Shown here in pieces: positions 39,640 to 49,648 of a DNA stretch of 64,000 bases. The notes under the pieces were generated by a model. It made no database searches and was not told the origin of the DNA. It worked only from the letters and a program-made list of their open reading frames with translations. Source of the stretch: Erwinia sp. ErVv1 (GTDB taxonomy: Bacteria > Pseudomonadota > Gammaproteobacteria > Enterobacterales > Enterobacteriaceae); NCBI RefSeq assembly GCF_900068895.1, contig NZ_CDPK01000002.1, positions 375,519 through 439,518 of the forward strand, written 5' to 3'. Every line of letters starts with the position of its first letter. The stretch's first letter is position 1. The translations under genes and the position numbers were made by a program.

Positions 39640-41172
39640 ATGAAAAACGCGCGTTTTATAAGGACAGAGACGGCGGAAGGCCGGCTGAAAGGGGAGCAGG
39701 AGAACGATGTTATTGTGTTTCGCGGCATACCCTATGCTGCTCCTCCTGTGGGCGCCCGGCGATGGCAACCCCCTAAGCCGGTCCAGCCCTGGCAGGACGA
39801 GCGCGATGCGACGCAGTGGGGTAACGCCAGCTGGCAGAATCGTGATTATTGCTCGGCCATCGGTGGCGGGGACCCGGGTGCACTCAGCGAGGATTGTCTC
39901 TATTTAAACGTCTGGACACCCGACCTGACGCCTCCATCTGCGCTGCCGGTAATGGTGTGGATCCACGGTGGGGGATTCGCTATCGGCTCCGGCGGGCTGC
40001 CGCCCTACAGTGGCCAGCCGCTGGCCGCGCGCGGCGTGGTGGTGGTGACCCTCAATTACCGACTCGGCCATCTTGGTTTTTTTGCCCATCCGGCGCTGGA
40101 TAAGGAGTATCAGGCGGGCGAAAACGTTAACAACTTCGGTCTGCTCGATCAAATCGCCGCCCTCCAGTGGGTGCAGCGCAATATCTCGGCCTTTGGCGGT
40201 AATCGTGACAACGTCACAGTTTTTGGCGAGTCTGCCGGTGCGCGGAGCGTGCTTACCCTGTTTGCCTCTCCGCTGACAACTGGGTTATTCCATAAGGGAA
40301 TTGCGCAAAGTGCCTACACGCTTGCCGATATGCCTCGCGAAAAGGCGCTGAAGAACGGCGTGGCGGTGGCCGCCCATTTCACATTAAAGGATGCCACGGC
40401 GGAGCAGCTGCGCGCGCTCCCGGCGGAAGCGTTTTATCAGCTGGACGGCGCAATGGGAAGCGGGCCGGTGGCGATAGCGGGCGATCGGGTGCTGCCCGTG
40501 CCGATGCTTGACGTGTTCAGTGCCGCCCGCCAGCACAGGCTGCCGTTAATGATCGGCAGCAACAGCGATGAAGCCAGCGTACTGAGCTATTTTGGGCTCG
40601 ATCCGGCAAAGGTGATTGCCGATATCCGCAAAACGCAGCGCATTGGGCTGCGGTTAAAAATGATCCGCCTGCTTTACAGCGGCATCAGTGACGACAGCGA
40701 ACTGGGCCGCCAGGTTGCGCGTGATATGACCTTCACCACTATGGGACACATCGCCGCGCTGGCACAGCATCGACGGGGGGCACCCGTATGGCGCTACTAC
40801 TTTGACTACGTCTCAGAAAACGCCCGGGAGATCTATCCGTACGGCACCGCGCATGGCAATGAAATCCCCTACACCATGGATACGCTCACGCCGCTTTCAG
40901 CGCAGAGCGAGGAACCGCCTTTTAGCGACGCCGACCGCACATTCGCGCAAAAGGTCAGCGAATACTGGCTGCGCTTCGCCCGCGATGCATCCGCTTCCAC
41001 TCAGACGCTTTCCGGTGAGGTGACCTGGCCCGCCTGGCAGCCCGGGCAGGATGAGATCATGCGCTTTGGTGAGCAGGGACGCAGCGTCATCAGGCTGGAG
41101 AAGCGATTTATGCGGCGGCGCACTCAGCTCTTTCGCCTGCTGGTCAGCAGGATGGTACGCCTGGATGGATAA
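39640..41172 (+). CDS. Type-B carboxylesterase
   Basis: This 510-residue alpha/beta hydrolase of the carboxylesterase/para-nitrobenzyl esterase family has the N-terminal GIPYAAPPVGARRW, oxyanion motif WIHGGGF, nucleophile Ser in FGESAG and the catalytic His region YGTAHGNEIPY. It has no signal peptide with start 39640 (MKNARFI, AGGTGA upstream). The usual EDCLYLNVWTP motif is present. The substrate is unknown. Confidence 0.9.
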   Translation: MKNARFIRTETAEGRLKGEQENDVIVFRGIPYAAPPVGARRWQPPKPVQPWQDERDATQWGNASWQNRDYCSAIGGGDPGALSEDCLYLNVWTPDLTPPSALPVMVWIHGGGFAIGSGGLPPYSGQPLAARGVVVVTLNYRLGHLGFFAHPALDKEYQAGENVNNFGLLDQIAALQWVQRNISAFGGNRDNVTVFGESAGARSVLTLFASPLTTGLFHKGIAQSAYTLADMPREKALKNGVAVAAHFTLKDATAEQLRALPAEAFYQLDGAMGSGPVAIAGDRVLPVPMLDVFSAARQHRLPLMIGSNSDEASVLSYFGLDPAKVIADIRKTQRIGLRLKMIRLLYSGISDDSELGRQVARDMTFTTMGHIAALAQHRRGAPVWRYYFDYVSENAREIYPYGTAHGNEIPYTMDTLTPLSAQSEEPPFSDADRTFAQKVSEYWLRFARDASASTQTLSGEVTWPAWQPGQDEIMRFGEQGRSVIRLEKRFMRRRTQLFRLLVSRMVRLDG

Positions 41173-41310
41173 TCAATTAACAAAAGAGCCACTTTTTTAA
41201 AACAGGTTTTAATTAGCTGAGTGTAACCTTCCATGAATAAACAACTTTAACTACAGTCATTTAACAAATTATCAGGGCAGCTAACGTTCTGACCCATATA
41301 GAAAATTAAC

Positions 41311-41337
41311 TCATACTTTGCTCTGACGTGCCGATAA
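41311..41337 (+). promoter_or_regulatory. Sigma-28 (FliA) type promoter for the chemoreceptor
   Basis: A perfect -10 GCCGATAA lies at 41330-41337, separated by exactly 11 bp from a weak -35 (TCATACTT). It is 64 bp upstream of a chemotaxis gene, the class that FliA transcribes. A short hairpin CGTCCC-N7-GGGACG follows in the leader. Confidence 0.65.
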
Positions 41338-41401
41338 AAGGAGATATGCGTCCCTCAGACTGGGACGAAGGATTCAGTATTCCTTTAGCGTTGGAGAAGT
41401 T

Positions 41402-43063
41402 ATGAGATTGTTAAAAGATTTTACCGTCCGAAGCGTTATGCTGTGGGTGCTCGGCCTGTTCTGCCTGTTATGGCTGGGGGTCGGATTGTACAGCGTCTAT
41501 TCCCTCAGCTCGGTAGGCAAAGGGAATGAGGTCGATCGCCTGCTGGTAAACCAGATGACCACCCTCAGTAAGGGTAACGACCAGTATTTCCGCTTTATCA
41601 CCCGCCTTACCCGCGCCATTGAATCACGCCAGGCTGGCAGTGCCTCTGCCGCAGCGGATATGGCTTCCGCGCAGAAGGCGCTCGACAGCATGGCGGCGCA
41701 GCTTGCCAGTTTCAAAGCCGAAGCGCCCGGCCCCCTCAGTCCGGCCTACGCCAGCACAGTGATCGCCAGCTGGCAGAAGCTGCTGGATGAGGGCGTTCTG
41801 CCGCAGATGCACCTCGCCCAGCAGCCGTCTCTGGACGAATTTCGTCGTCATGCTGCCAGCGTCACGCCGGCACTGAGCCGCGGGTTTGGCGTAACCGTGG
41901 ATAAATTTAACGTCGCAGCCGGGGAAAAGCTGGATATCACCCGCATCACGGTCGATCATCTGACCAGGGTAACCAAAACGGTCATTGTTCTGGCCGTCAT
42001 AATTGGTCTGCTAATTTTGCTGTTTACTGACCGTTACCTCGTCAATATTCTGGTGCGTCCGCTGGAGGGCATTCGCCAGCACTTTCGGCAGATTGCCGAA
42101 GGCGATTTGAGCCAGCCCATTGACGATATTGGCCGTAACTGCGTCGGTAAACTGGTGCCCCTGCTGCGAGAGATGCAGGAGAGCCTGCGTAACGCGGTTA
42201 GCGCAATTCGCCAGGGTACCGACAGTATTTATCGCGGCGCGACGGAAATTTCATCCGGTAATAACGATCTCTCCTCACGTACCGAACAGCAGGCGGCGGC
42301 GCTGGAAGAGACGGCGGCAAGCATGGAACAGCTGACGGCCACGGTGAAGCTCAACGCCGATAATGCCCACCAGGCCAGTGAACTGGCGCAGAACGCGTCG
42401 GTTACCGCCGGGAAAGGTGGCAGGCTGGTCGCGGATGTGGTCACCACCATGAAAGGCATCACCGACAGTTCGAATAAAATCGCAGAAATCACCAGCGTGA
42501 TTAACAGTATTGCCTTCCAGACCAATATCCTCGCGCTGAACGCCGCCGTCGAAGCCGCGCGGGCCGGTGAGCAGGGGCGTGGTTTTGCCGTTGTGGCCAG
42601 CGAAGTACGTAATCTGGCACAGCGCAGCGCAGGTGCGGCAAAGGAGATTGAAACGCTGATCGCAGACTCCGTGAGCCGCATCGACAGCGGATCACGCCTG
42701 GTCGGCGAGGCCGGAAGTACCATGGATGAGATGCTGAAATCAGTCGCCGAAGTCACGGAGATCATGAAACAGATCGCCTCGGCCTCGGAAGAGCAGAGCA
42801 AAGGGATCTCACAGGTCGGCACCGCCATTACTGAAATGGATAGCGTCACCCAGCAGAATGCCTCGCTGGTTGAACAGGTCTCTGCCGCCGCCAGCTCGCT
42901 GGAACGCCAGACCGAGGAGCTGACGCTCTCCGTCTCCCGATTCCGGCTTTCTGCCGGAACGGATGACGATCGTCGCGCGCCGCCGGCGGTCAGAGTCACG
43001 CCGGTGAAGCCCGTCTCTGCCGCCAGGTCAGTGGCCGCCGCCGATGAGTGGGTCTCTTTCTAA
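41402..43063 (+). CDS. Methyl-accepting chemotaxis protein
   Basis: This 553-residue transmembrane chemoreceptor of the Tar/Tsr class has TM1 at about 12-32 and a periplasmic four-helix ligand domain to about 185. TM2 ([15 protein letters not shown]), a HAMP domain and the signalling tip ([33 protein letters not shown]) follow. The C-terminus EWVSF resembles the NWETF pentapeptide that tethers CheR/CheB. The ligand is unknown. It overlaps the convergent LysR gene by 4 bp. Confidence 0.93.
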   Translation: MRLLKDFTVRSVMLWVLGLFCLLWLGVGLYSVYSLSSVGKGNEVDRLLVNQMTTLSKGNDQYFRFITRLTRAIESRQAGSASAAADMASAQKALDSMAAQLASFKAEAPGPLSPAYASTVIASWQKLLDEGVLPQMHLAQQPSLDEFRRHAASVTPALSRGFGVTVDKFNVAAGEKLDITRITVDHLTRVTKTVIVLAVIIGLLILLFTDRYLVNILVRPLEGIRQHFRQIAEGDLSQPIDDIGRNCVGKLVPLLREMQESLRNAVSAIRQGTDSIYRGATEISSGNNDLSSRTEQQAAALEETAASMEQLTATVKLNADNAHQASELAQNASVTAGKGGRLVADVVTTMKGITDSSNKIAEITSVINSIAFQTNILALNAAVEAARAGEQGRGFAVVASEVRNLAQRSAGAAKEIETLIADSVSRIDSGSRLVGEAGSTMDEMLKSVAEVTEIMKQIASASEEQSKGISQVGTAITEMDSVTQQNASLVEQVSAAASSLERQTEELTLSVSRFRLSAGTDDDRRAPPAVRVTPVKPVSAARSVAAADEWVSF

Positions 43064-43911
43064 GGCTGTTGACACAGCCACGCCACCACTTCCGCAAGCT
43101 GGGGTGGCGCCTCTTCCTCCGGGCGCTGGATCAGACTGTAGACCGCGCCCGTCTTCACCGTTTCGCGAAAGGGTGCCACCAGCCGGCCCATCGCCAGATC
43201 GGACTGGATCAGCGTGATATCGGCTATCGTCACGCCAAACCCCTGGATCGCCGCACCGATCGCCAGATCCATGGTGTCGAAATGCTGGTTGCGCTTCATC
43301 ATCAGCGCCTGACGCCGCCCGGCCAGCCACAGCGCCCAGTCCCGGCCATCGGCGGTAGGATGCAGAAAGGTAAAACGGGTTAAATCTTCGAACGACAGGC
43401 CGCCTGCGGGCAGTAAACTGGCGGCCATCACCGGCGTCAGCACCTCGTCAAACAGACGGTAGCCCGCCACCGACGGTGCGCCGTAAAGGATCGCAGCATC
43501 AAAATGTCCCAGGCCTGAGCCGTGGTCAACCGTGGTGGTCAGCGCCACATGGAGTTCGGGACGGGCCTGCTCCAGCGCCACCAGCCGTGGTACCAGCCAG
43601 CGCATGGCACAGGTGGGTGCCTTAAGGCGCAGGGTCGTATGCCGGGTGCTGGCCTGCTCAGCGGCCTGTGCGATCTGTTCAAATCCACTTTTGAAAGAGG
43701 GGAGCAGGCTGCTGCCCTGCACGGTCAGCCTTAACCCACGGGCGTGCCGCTCGAAGAGAGGGAATCCCAGCCAGTTCTCCAGCGCGGCTATTTTACGGCT
43801 CACCGCCCCCTGGGTAATACAGAGCTCCCGTGCCGCGTGGGTTAAATTAAGGTGGCGTGCAGTCACAATAAAGGTATGAATGGCGTTTAACGGCAGCGGA
43901 CGACGGGGCAT
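43060..43911 (-). CDS. LysR-family regulator, GcvA-like
   Basis: This 283-residue regulator has an N-terminal winged HTH ([28 protein letters not shown] near residues 21-48) and a C-terminal effector domain like the GcvA/AmpR subgroup ([17 protein letters not shown]). It is divergent from the aminotransferase/binding-protein pair and is the obvious candidate to control it through the palindrome at 43938. Confidence 0.88.
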   Translation of the reverse strand: MPRRPLPLNAIHTFIVTARHLNLTHAARELCITQGAVSRKIAALENWLGFPLFERHARGLRLTVQGSSLLPSFKSGFEQIAQAAEQASTRHTTLRLKAPTCAMRWLVPRLVALEQARPELHVALTTTVDHGSGLGHFDAAILYGAPSVAGYRLFDEVLTPVMAASLLPAGGLSFEDLTRFTFLHPTADGRDWALWLAGRRQALMMKRNQHFDTMDLAIGAAIQGFGVTIADITLIQSDLAMGRLVAPFRETVKTGAVYSLIQRPEEEAPPQLAEVVAWLCQQP

Positions 43912-43937
43912 AGGGCGTCTCTGAGCAATGTCGAAAA

Positions 43938-43954
43938 GTCATAGCTATTATGAC
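43938..43954. promoter_or_regulatory. Operator-like palindrome in the LysR/aminotransferase gap
   Basis: GTCATA-GCTAT-TATGAC has perfect 6-bp arms. It lies 27 bp before the LysR gene and 75 bp before the aminotransferase gene, which suits a LysR autoregulation/activation site. Confidence 0.5.
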
Positions 43955-44028
43955 AACAATTCGCTTGTCGGCTCAAGAGTCCTCACGTTGAATAAAGCAT
44001 CGCGTTTTTCTCAGTGACCGGAGCGTTA

Positions 44029-45198
44029 ATGACTATCCTCTCAGCCGTACCTCAGCGATCGAAACTGCCGGACGTCGGTACGACCATCTTCTCGGTGATA
44101 GGCCAGCTTTCGGCGCAGCATAAGGCGATAAATCTCTCGCAGGGCGCGCCGGATTTTCCCTGCGATCGCGCACTGATTGAGAGTGTGACCCGCGCGATGG
44201 AGCAGGGACATAATCAGTACGCGCCGATGACCGGGCTGCTGTCGCTAAAGGAGGCGCTGGCCGACAAGGTTAAGACCCTCTATGGGCAGCAGTACGATAC
44301 CGACAGCGAAGTGCTGATTACCGCCAGCGCCAGTCAGGGGCTTTACGCCGCGATCGGCGGACTTGTCCACGCCGGAGACGAAGTGATTTTTTTCGAGCCG
44401 GCCTTCGACAGCTACGCCCCGGTGGTGCGGCTGCAGGGGGCTACGCCGATTGGGCTGAAGCTGCATCTGCCTGATTTTACGATCAACTGGGATGAGGTGC
44501 AGGCAGCTATCACGCCGCGCACCCGCATGATTATTATCAATACGCCGCACAATCCCAGCGCCCAGGTGCTCAGCCCTGAGGATCTCGACCAGCTGGCGCG
44601 GCTTCTGCGCCATACCGACATCGTGGTGCTTTCCGACGAGGTATATGAACATATCCTCTTCGACGGGCGTCAGCATCAGGGCATGGCAACCCATGCCGAA
44701 CTGGCGCAGCGCAGCGTTATCGTCTCATCGTTTGGGAAAACCTTTCACGTCACCGGCTGGCGCGTGGGCTACTGCCTGGCCCCCGCCGAACTGATGACCG
44801 AGCTGGTCAGGGTGCATCAGTTTATGATGTACGCCGCGGACACACCCATGCAGGTGGCTTTTTCAGAATACCTTCGTCACCCTGATAACTATCTGGGGCT
44901 GGGGGCGTTTTACCAGCATAAGCGCGATCTGCTGGCTTCGCTGCTGAAGGCGTCACCTTTCCGCCTGCTGCCGTCGGCGGGATCCTTTTTTATGCTGGCA
45001 AGCTATGCAGAATTCAGTGACCTGCCGGACAGTGAAATGGTCAAAAAGCTGATTGTCGAAAACGGCGTGGCGACCATCCCACTCTCGGCCTTTTATACCG
45101 ACGGCACCGACAATAAATTAATCCGTCTCTCGTTCGCTAAAGATGAAGCCACACTGCGCGCGGGCGCCCAGGCGCTGTGCCAGGTAAAGCCGCGCTAA
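44029..45198 (+). CDS. PLP-dependent aminotransferase, methionine aminotransferase (YbdL)-like
   Basis: This 389-residue class-I aminotransferase has NQYAPMTGLLSLKEAL, the NTPHNPSAQVLS motif and the PLP lysine in SSFGKTFHVTGWRVGY. It resembles YbdL/MtnE-type enzymes that prefer methionine and aromatic residues. Start ATG 44029 has GGAG 6 bp upstream. A gene for an amino-acid binding protein follows 25 bp later and the divergent LysR gene precedes it, so it probably works on an imported amino acid. Confidence 0.9.
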   Translation: MTILSAVPQRSKLPDVGTTIFSVIGQLSAQHKAINLSQGAPDFPCDRALIESVTRAMEQGHNQYAPMTGLLSLKEALADKVKTLYGQQYDTDSEVLITASASQGLYAAIGGLVHAGDEVIFFEPAFDSYAPVVRLQGATPIGLKLHLPDFTINWDEVQAAITPRTRMIIINTPHNPSAQVLSPEDLDQLARLLRHTDIVVLSDEVYEHILFDGRQHQGMATHAELAQRSVIVSSFGKTFHVTGWRVGYCLAPAELMTELVRVHQFMMYAADTPMQVAFSEYLRHPDNYLGLGAFYQHKRDLLASLLKASPFRLLPSAGSFFMLASYAEFSDLPDSEMVKKLIVENGVATIPLSAFYTDGTDNKLIRLSFAKDEATLRAGAQALCQVKPR

Positions 45199-45223
45199 TA
45201 ACTATCAGGGGAAGTTGAAGTTG

Positions 45224-45997
45224 ATGAAGAAGCTGAATGCACTGTTTGTGGTTGCGGGCCTGATCACCTCGATGTCTGCCGCAGCGGATACGCTGCGGTT
45301 TGGGCTGGAGTCGGAATATCCCCCGTTCGAGAGTCGCAACGCGGCGGGCGAATTACAGGGATTTGATATTGAACTGGGAAAAGCGGTCTGCCAGGCGGGG
45401 AATTTTTCCTGCAGCTGGGTGGAAAGCAGCTTTGATGCGCTGATCCCGGCGCTGGCGGCCGGGAAGTTTGATGCGATCAACTCGGCGATGAATATCACCG
45501 AGGCGCGGTTAAAAAGCATTGGTTTTACCCGCCCAATCTATCGTATTCCCAGCCAGCTGATCAGCCGCAAAGGGGCAGGGCTTGCGCCTGACGTTGCGGC
45601 GTTAAAGGGCAAAACGATCGGCGTATTGCAGGGTTCCGTACAGGAAACCTTCGCCAGGAAACACTGGGAATCGCAGGGGGTAACCATAACCGCTTATCAG
45701 GATCAGAATCAGGTCTATAACGATCTGCTCGCGGGCCGCCTGGACGGCACGCTGGTGATGTCAGCCGCGGGTCAGTCCGGCTTTCTTGATAAGCCTCAGG
45801 GCCAGGCCTATGGCTTTGCGGGTAAACCGGTGGAAGACTCGCAGATACTGGGTGTCGGCATAGGATTTGGCCTGCGCAAAGACGACGTCAGGCTGAAACA
45901 GCAGCTGGATGCGGCCATCGCCAAGGTGCAGGCTGAGGGTACCGTCACCCGTCTGGCGGCGAAGTTCTTCCCCGGCATTGATGTTGCGGTGAAATAA
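45224..45997 (+). CDS. Amino-acid ABC transporter substrate-binding protein (HisJ/ArgT type), orphan
   Basis: This 257-residue periplasmic binding protein has signal peptide MKKLNALFVVAGLITSMSAAA, then LRFGLESEYPPFESRNAAGELQGFDIELGKA and FTRPIYRIPSQ, the family-3 solute-binding pattern. ATG 45224 is chosen because it starts the signal peptide; an in-frame TTG at 45215 is possible. No permease or ATPase gene is adjacent, so it must share a transporter encoded elsewhere. Confidence 0.88.
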   Translation: MKKLNALFVVAGLITSMSAAADTLRFGLESEYPPFESRNAAGELQGFDIELGKAVCQAGNFSCSWVESSFDALIPALAAGKFDAINSAMNITEARLKSIGFTRPIYRIPSQLISRKGAGLAPDVAALKGKTIGVLQGSVQETFARKHWESQGVTITAYQDQNQVYNDLLAGRLDGTLVMSAAGQSGFLDKPQGQAYGFAGKPVEDSQILGVGIGFGLRKDDVRLKQQLDAAIAKVQAEGTVTRLAAKFFPGIDVAVK

Positions 45998-46045
45998 CCC
46001 GGTTTGACGGGGTTAAGCCGGGGTTTCCACAGGGATGGCCGAGCA

Positions 46046-47284
46046 TCAACGGCTATCCTGAGCAGCCAGCAGGCAGAGCTTCTCCGCGACCAGGTATGAT
46101 TTGACGAAGGAGGGCACCGGCAAAAACTCAAACTTTGAGTGGAAGTTGTGCGCGCCGGTGAAGAAATTAGGGGTCAGCAGGCCTTTGGCGGATAACGCGG
46201 CCCCATCGGTGCCGCCGCGCATCGGGGTGATTTTAGGGACAATATCCAGCTGTTCCAGCGCCGTCAGCAGCAGATCGATCGCCCGTCGATCTTCCCCGAT
46301 CGCGTTGCTGATATTGCTGTAGGTATCGCTGATGTGCAGGCTGACCTCGCCCGTGGGATACTGTGCGGCAATCTGTGCTGCGATGTCGGCCATCGTCTGC
46401 TTGCGCTGCTCAAAGGCATGACGGTCGAAGTCACGAATCGACGCTTTCACCCGTGCTTCACTGGCATTGGCGGTCATCTCGTTGAACCACACGTAACCCT
46501 CGCGCCCCTCGGTATGCTCTGGTGTTTCGTGGCGATCAAAATGACCGATATAGTCCAGGGCCATCAGCAGAGGGTTAACCAGCACCCCTTTACCGGACAT
46601 GGGATGTGCCGTCACCCCGGTAAACAGGAGTTCAGCCGATGCGGCGTTGAAGTTCTCATAGACCACTTCGCCCAGCTCGCAGCAGTCAATGGTCCAGGCG
46701 AAGTCAACCTTAAAGCGGCGCTCCAGATCCAGCGCCTTAGCGCCGCGCAGGCCAATCTCTTCATCCGGCACGAAGGCGACGACGATATCACCGTGGGGCG
46801 CATCCTGCAGATTTTCCATCAGCGTCATCACCACGGTGACCGCCGCTTTATTGTCCGCGCCCAGCACGCTGGTGCCGTCGCTGAAAATAATCTCCTGTCC
46901 CTGATAAGCCTCGATCTCCGGGTGTTCCTCCCGGCGCAGCCAGATATCCTGCCCGGCGTTCAGGCAGAGATCCTTACCCTCATAGCGCAGTGTCTGCGGA
47001 TGAATATGAGGCGAGAGGCCGACGTCAACCGTATCAATATGGGTGATAAAGCCGATGCGCGGCGCAGACGGGCAGTTGCCGGGCTTAACGGCGGTGACCG
47101 TGGCGAATTCGTCGATAACAACGTCCCGCAGGCCCATCGTTCGCAGCTCGCTGGCCAGCAGCTGGGCCATATCATGCTGCCCGGGCGTGCTCGGCAGCGT
47201 CGTCGCCGCGGCATTGCTCTGGCTGGTGACGGCAAGGTAGCGATAAAAACGGGTGGTAAGCTGTTCAGCCAGGCGCTGCGGCAT
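46046..47284 (-). CDS. pepT: Peptidase T (tripeptidase)
   Basis: This 412-residue cytoplasmic M20B metallopeptidase removes the N-terminal residue from tripeptides. Zinc-site motifs are visible: GFITHIDTVD, GADNKAAV, FVPDEEIGLRGAKALD and the C-terminal FFTGAHNFHSKFEF. Full length. In Escherichia and Salmonella it is FNR-regulated. Confidence 0.95.
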   Translation of the reverse strand: MPQRLAEQLTTRFYRYLAVTSQSNAAATTLPSTPGQHDMAQLLASELRTMGLRDVVIDEFATVTAVKPGNCPSAPRIGFITHIDTVDVGLSPHIHPQTLRYEGKDLCLNAGQDIWLRREEHPEIEAYQGQEIIFSDGTSVLGADNKAAVTVVMTLMENLQDAPHGDIVVAFVPDEEIGLRGAKALDLERRFKVDFAWTIDCCELGEVVYENFNAASAELLFTGVTAHPMSGKGVLVNPLLMALDYIGHFDRHETPEHTEGREGYVWFNEMTANASEARVKASIRDFDRHAFEQRKQTMADIAAQIAAQYPTGEVSLHISDTYSNISNAIGEDRRAIDLLLTALEQLDIVPKITPMRGGTDGAALSAKGLLTPNFFTGAHNFHSKFEFLPVPSFVKSYLVAEKLCLLAAQDSR

Positions 47285-47334
47285 TTGGCACTCCCTTATG
47301 GATTAATGGAAAGTGAAAACGGGGAAAGGTGAAT

Positions 47335-47514
47335 TCAGCACACGCCGAAGTCGCCCTCTTCGTGATACGGATTAACCGAATCGGCGGCCACCTCAATGGC
47401 TTTTCTGTCGGCATCATCAACGCGTGCGCAGGTCAGGGTGGTATCCCCTACCTGCAAAACAACCATCTTAGGGCCGCCGGTTTTAGACTGAACGATATCG
47501 CCTTGCGTAAACAT
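47335..47514 (-). CDS. YodC-like small protein (DUF2158)
   Basis: This 59-residue gene is below the usual ORF cut-off. The product starts MFTQGDIVQSKTGGPKMVV and ends GDFGVC. The GDxVxxKxGGPxM pattern is typical of YodC/DUF2158 proteins, which are small SH3-like beta-barrels of unknown role. AAGGA lies 8 bp upstream. It stands alone between pepT and osmC, 50 bp before the pepT start on the same strand. Confidence 0.8.
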   Translation of the reverse strand: MFTQGDIVQSKTGGPKMVVLQVGDTTLTCARVDDADRKAIEVAADSVNPYHEEGDFGVC

Positions 47515-47618
47515 ACTTCGATTCCTTACAGAAGAGTGGGATTGAGTAGCAACCCTCTAATTAATGGTCAAAGAACGGCCATTTGCAAGCCCGGCCCGAG
47601 CGAAGTGCTGAGAAGCTA

Positions 47619-47625
47619 CTATACT
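47619..47625 (+). promoter_or_regulatory. Sigma-S-like -10 element of osmC
   Basis: CTATACT lies 34 bp before the osmC start and matches the RpoS-type -10 (CTATACT). osmC is RpoS-dependent in Escherichia. Confidence 0.55.
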
Positions 47626-47658
47626 GAATCCCATTGATAAACACACAGGAGGATAATC

Positions 47659-48087
47659 ATGACCATTCATAAGAAAGGGCAGGCACACTGGGAAGGCGAT
47701 ATTAAAAAAGGCAAAGGCACCATCACCACCGAAAGCGGTGCGCTCAAAGAGCAGCCTTATGGTTTTAATACTCGCTTTGAAGGCAAACCCGGTACTAACC
47801 CTGAAGAACTGATTGGTGCCGCTCATTCGGCCTGTTTTTCCATGGCGCTTTCACTGATGCTGGGCAACGAAGGTTATGTGCCTGAAAGCATTGATACCGT
47901 GGCGGATGTCTCACTGGATAAAGTCGGTGACGGCTTCAAAATTACCAAAATTGCGCTGGAAAGCCAGGTTAAACTGCCGGGTATCGACAGCGAAACGTTT
48001 GATAAAATCATCAATCAGGCCAAGCAGGGCTGTCCGGTGTCTCAGCTGATTAGCGCTGAAATCACGCTGGATTATAAGCTGAACTAA
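47659..48087 (+). CDS. osmC: Osmotically induced peroxiredoxin OsmC
   Basis: This 142-residue cytoplasmic organic-hydroperoxide peroxidase has the two redox cysteines in AAHSACFSMAL (Cys59) and QAKQGCPVSQ (Cys124). Its length matches the family. AGGAGG lies upstream, with an RpoS-type promoter. Confidence 0.96.
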   Translation: MTIHKKGQAHWEGDIKKGKGTITTESGALKEQPYGFNTRFEGKPGTNPEELIGAAHSACFSMALSLMLGNEGYVPESIDTVADVSLDKVGDGFKITKIALESQVKLPGIDSETFDKIINQAKQGCPVSQLISAEITLDYKLN

Positions 48088-48104
48088 CTGCCCGTTAGGT
48101 TCAT

Positions 48105-48126
48105 TTCCCCGCCCGTCCCGGCGGGG
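48105..48126 (+). terminator. Terminator-like hairpin after osmC
   Basis: CCCCGCC against GGCGGGG, followed by TTAACT, lies 20 bp past the osmC stop. The rest of 48127-48338 shows no gene. Confidence 0.5.
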
Positions 48127-48338
48127 TTAACTCCCTTCACATTATTCACCACTTGATCTTGTCTACACGCCTTTCATCCCTTGTGCTTGCGCACTCACAA
48201 TCTGTCATTCCCTGCCAAACGCGATACGTCATCAGTCATACCCTGGAGAATCAAACCTTATCCCCAAAGCCTTTTTGTGGCAGGATACGCCTGCCTGCGT
48301 CCCAGGTGACAAAGAGTTAATTTCACTAAGGTTTCTAT

Positions 48339-49583
48339 ATGACAGATTCGGCCATTTCCTCGCATCGCCCCTCAGTATGGTGGGGTGCCATGATAATCTG
48401 CGGCACGGTAGTGGGGGCGGGCATGTTTACCCTGCCGGTGGTGATGGCCGGAGCATGGTTTGGCTGGTCGGTTTTAGTCCTGCTGGGCAGCTGGGCAAGC
48501 ATGCTCTTTTCAGGTCTGCTGTTTCTGAAGGCTGCCCGCTATTACAAGCCCGGTGAAGGCTACAACACGCTTACTCACGACCTGTTGGGCCGACGATGGG
48601 CAGCGATTAACGCGATCAGCATTCTGTTTGTGCTCGGTATCCTCACCTATGCCTATATATCAGCCAGCGGTCCGGTCTATCAGCACTCGTTAAACCTGGC
48701 GGGCCTGTCGGTCACCCAGGGCGAGGCGAAGATACTGCTGACCTGCTGCGTGGGGGCGGTGGTCTGTCTGGGAACGAAAGAGGTCAGCCGCCTGATGACC
48801 TTCTGTCTGTTAGCCAAAATCGTACTGCTGGTGATCCTCTTCGGCGGCTTACTGATGCAGGTGAAACTGCCGGTACTCCTTAACAGCGAAGGGGCCTCTG
48901 CCGCTTACTGGCCCTACGTTTTAGCCGTGGTGCCGTTCTGCCTCGCGTCGTTTGGCTACCACGGCAATATTGCGGGGCTGAATCAGTACTACGCAGGCGA
49001 TCGCAGGCAGGTAGGGAAAGCCCTTATTTTTGGCACATCGCTGGCGCTGGTTATCTACCTGTTCTGGCTGACCGCGACGATGGGAAATTTGCCCCGCGCT
49101 GAATTTCCGGCGATTATCGCCCAGGGGGGGGATATTGAGGCCCTGCTGGAGGCGCTGCACAACCACCTTCCGGCGGGTGGGCTTCAGCTGCTGATGAATG
49201 TTTTTTCTCACTTTGCCGTTCTCTGCTCTTTCCTCGGCGTCACCTCCGGGCTATTTGATTTCATCGCCGACCGGTTAAAACTGGGGCGCTCGTTTCTGCA
49301 ACGGCTGAAGGTCTGCGCGCTAACCTTTTTACCCCCGCTGCTGGCTTCGCTGTGGTTCCCCGACGGTTTCCTTGCCGCCATTGGCTATGCGGGCCTGCTG
49401 GCGACCGTCTGGGCTGTTTTTATCCCCGCATTCCTGGCGATCAAGGCCCGGCAGAAATTCGCGCCGGGCGTGGCACACAGCCGGTGGGAAAAAATAATCA
49501 TCGTTACCGTCATCGCTTTTGGTACAGTAAATCTCGCGGCCTGGCTTTTGAACAAAGCCAGCCTGCTGCCGCTTTATCAGTAA
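48339..49583 (+). CDS. Aromatic amino-acid permease, TyrP/Mtr family
   Basis: This 414-residue, 11-TM HAAAP-family transporter has the first-helix motif GAMIICGTVVGAGMFTLPVV. It also has the family stretch FGYHGNIAGLNQYY and the FLGVTSGLFDFIAD region. It is closest in style to the Mtr tryptophan and TyrP tyrosine permeases of Escherichia. It is an inner-membrane proton symporter. The exact substrate cannot be told from the sequence. Confidence 0.9.
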   Translation: MTDSAISSHRPSVWWGAMIICGTVVGAGMFTLPVVMAGAWFGWSVLVLLGSWASMLFSGLLFLKAARYYKPGEGYNTLTHDLLGRRWAAINAISILFVLGILTYAYISASGPVYQHSLNLAGLSVTQGEAKILLTCCVGAVVCLGTKEVSRLMTFCLLAKIVLLVILFGGLLMQVKLPVLLNSEGASAAYWPYVLAVVPFCLASFGYHGNIAGLNQYYAGDRRQVGKALIFGTSLALVIYLFWLTATMGNLPRAEFPAIIAQGGDIEALLEALHNHLPAGGLQLLMNVFSHFAVLCSFLGVTSGLFDFIADRLKLGRSFLQRLKVCALTFLPPLLASLWFPDGFLAAIGYAGLLATVWAVFIPAFLAIKARQKFAPGVAHSRWEKIIIVTVIAFGTVNLAAWLLNKASLLPLYQ

Positions 49584-49648
49584 TTAACTCAGTCAGTCAG
49601 TGGATTGTTGTTGCGTCAGGGACAAAAAATCATAACGAGAGGGTATAA

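Noticed and set aside
46334..47332. 332-aa plus-strand frame over pepT
   Set aside because: It is antisense to intact pepT, with no recognisable motif and an unlikely composition.
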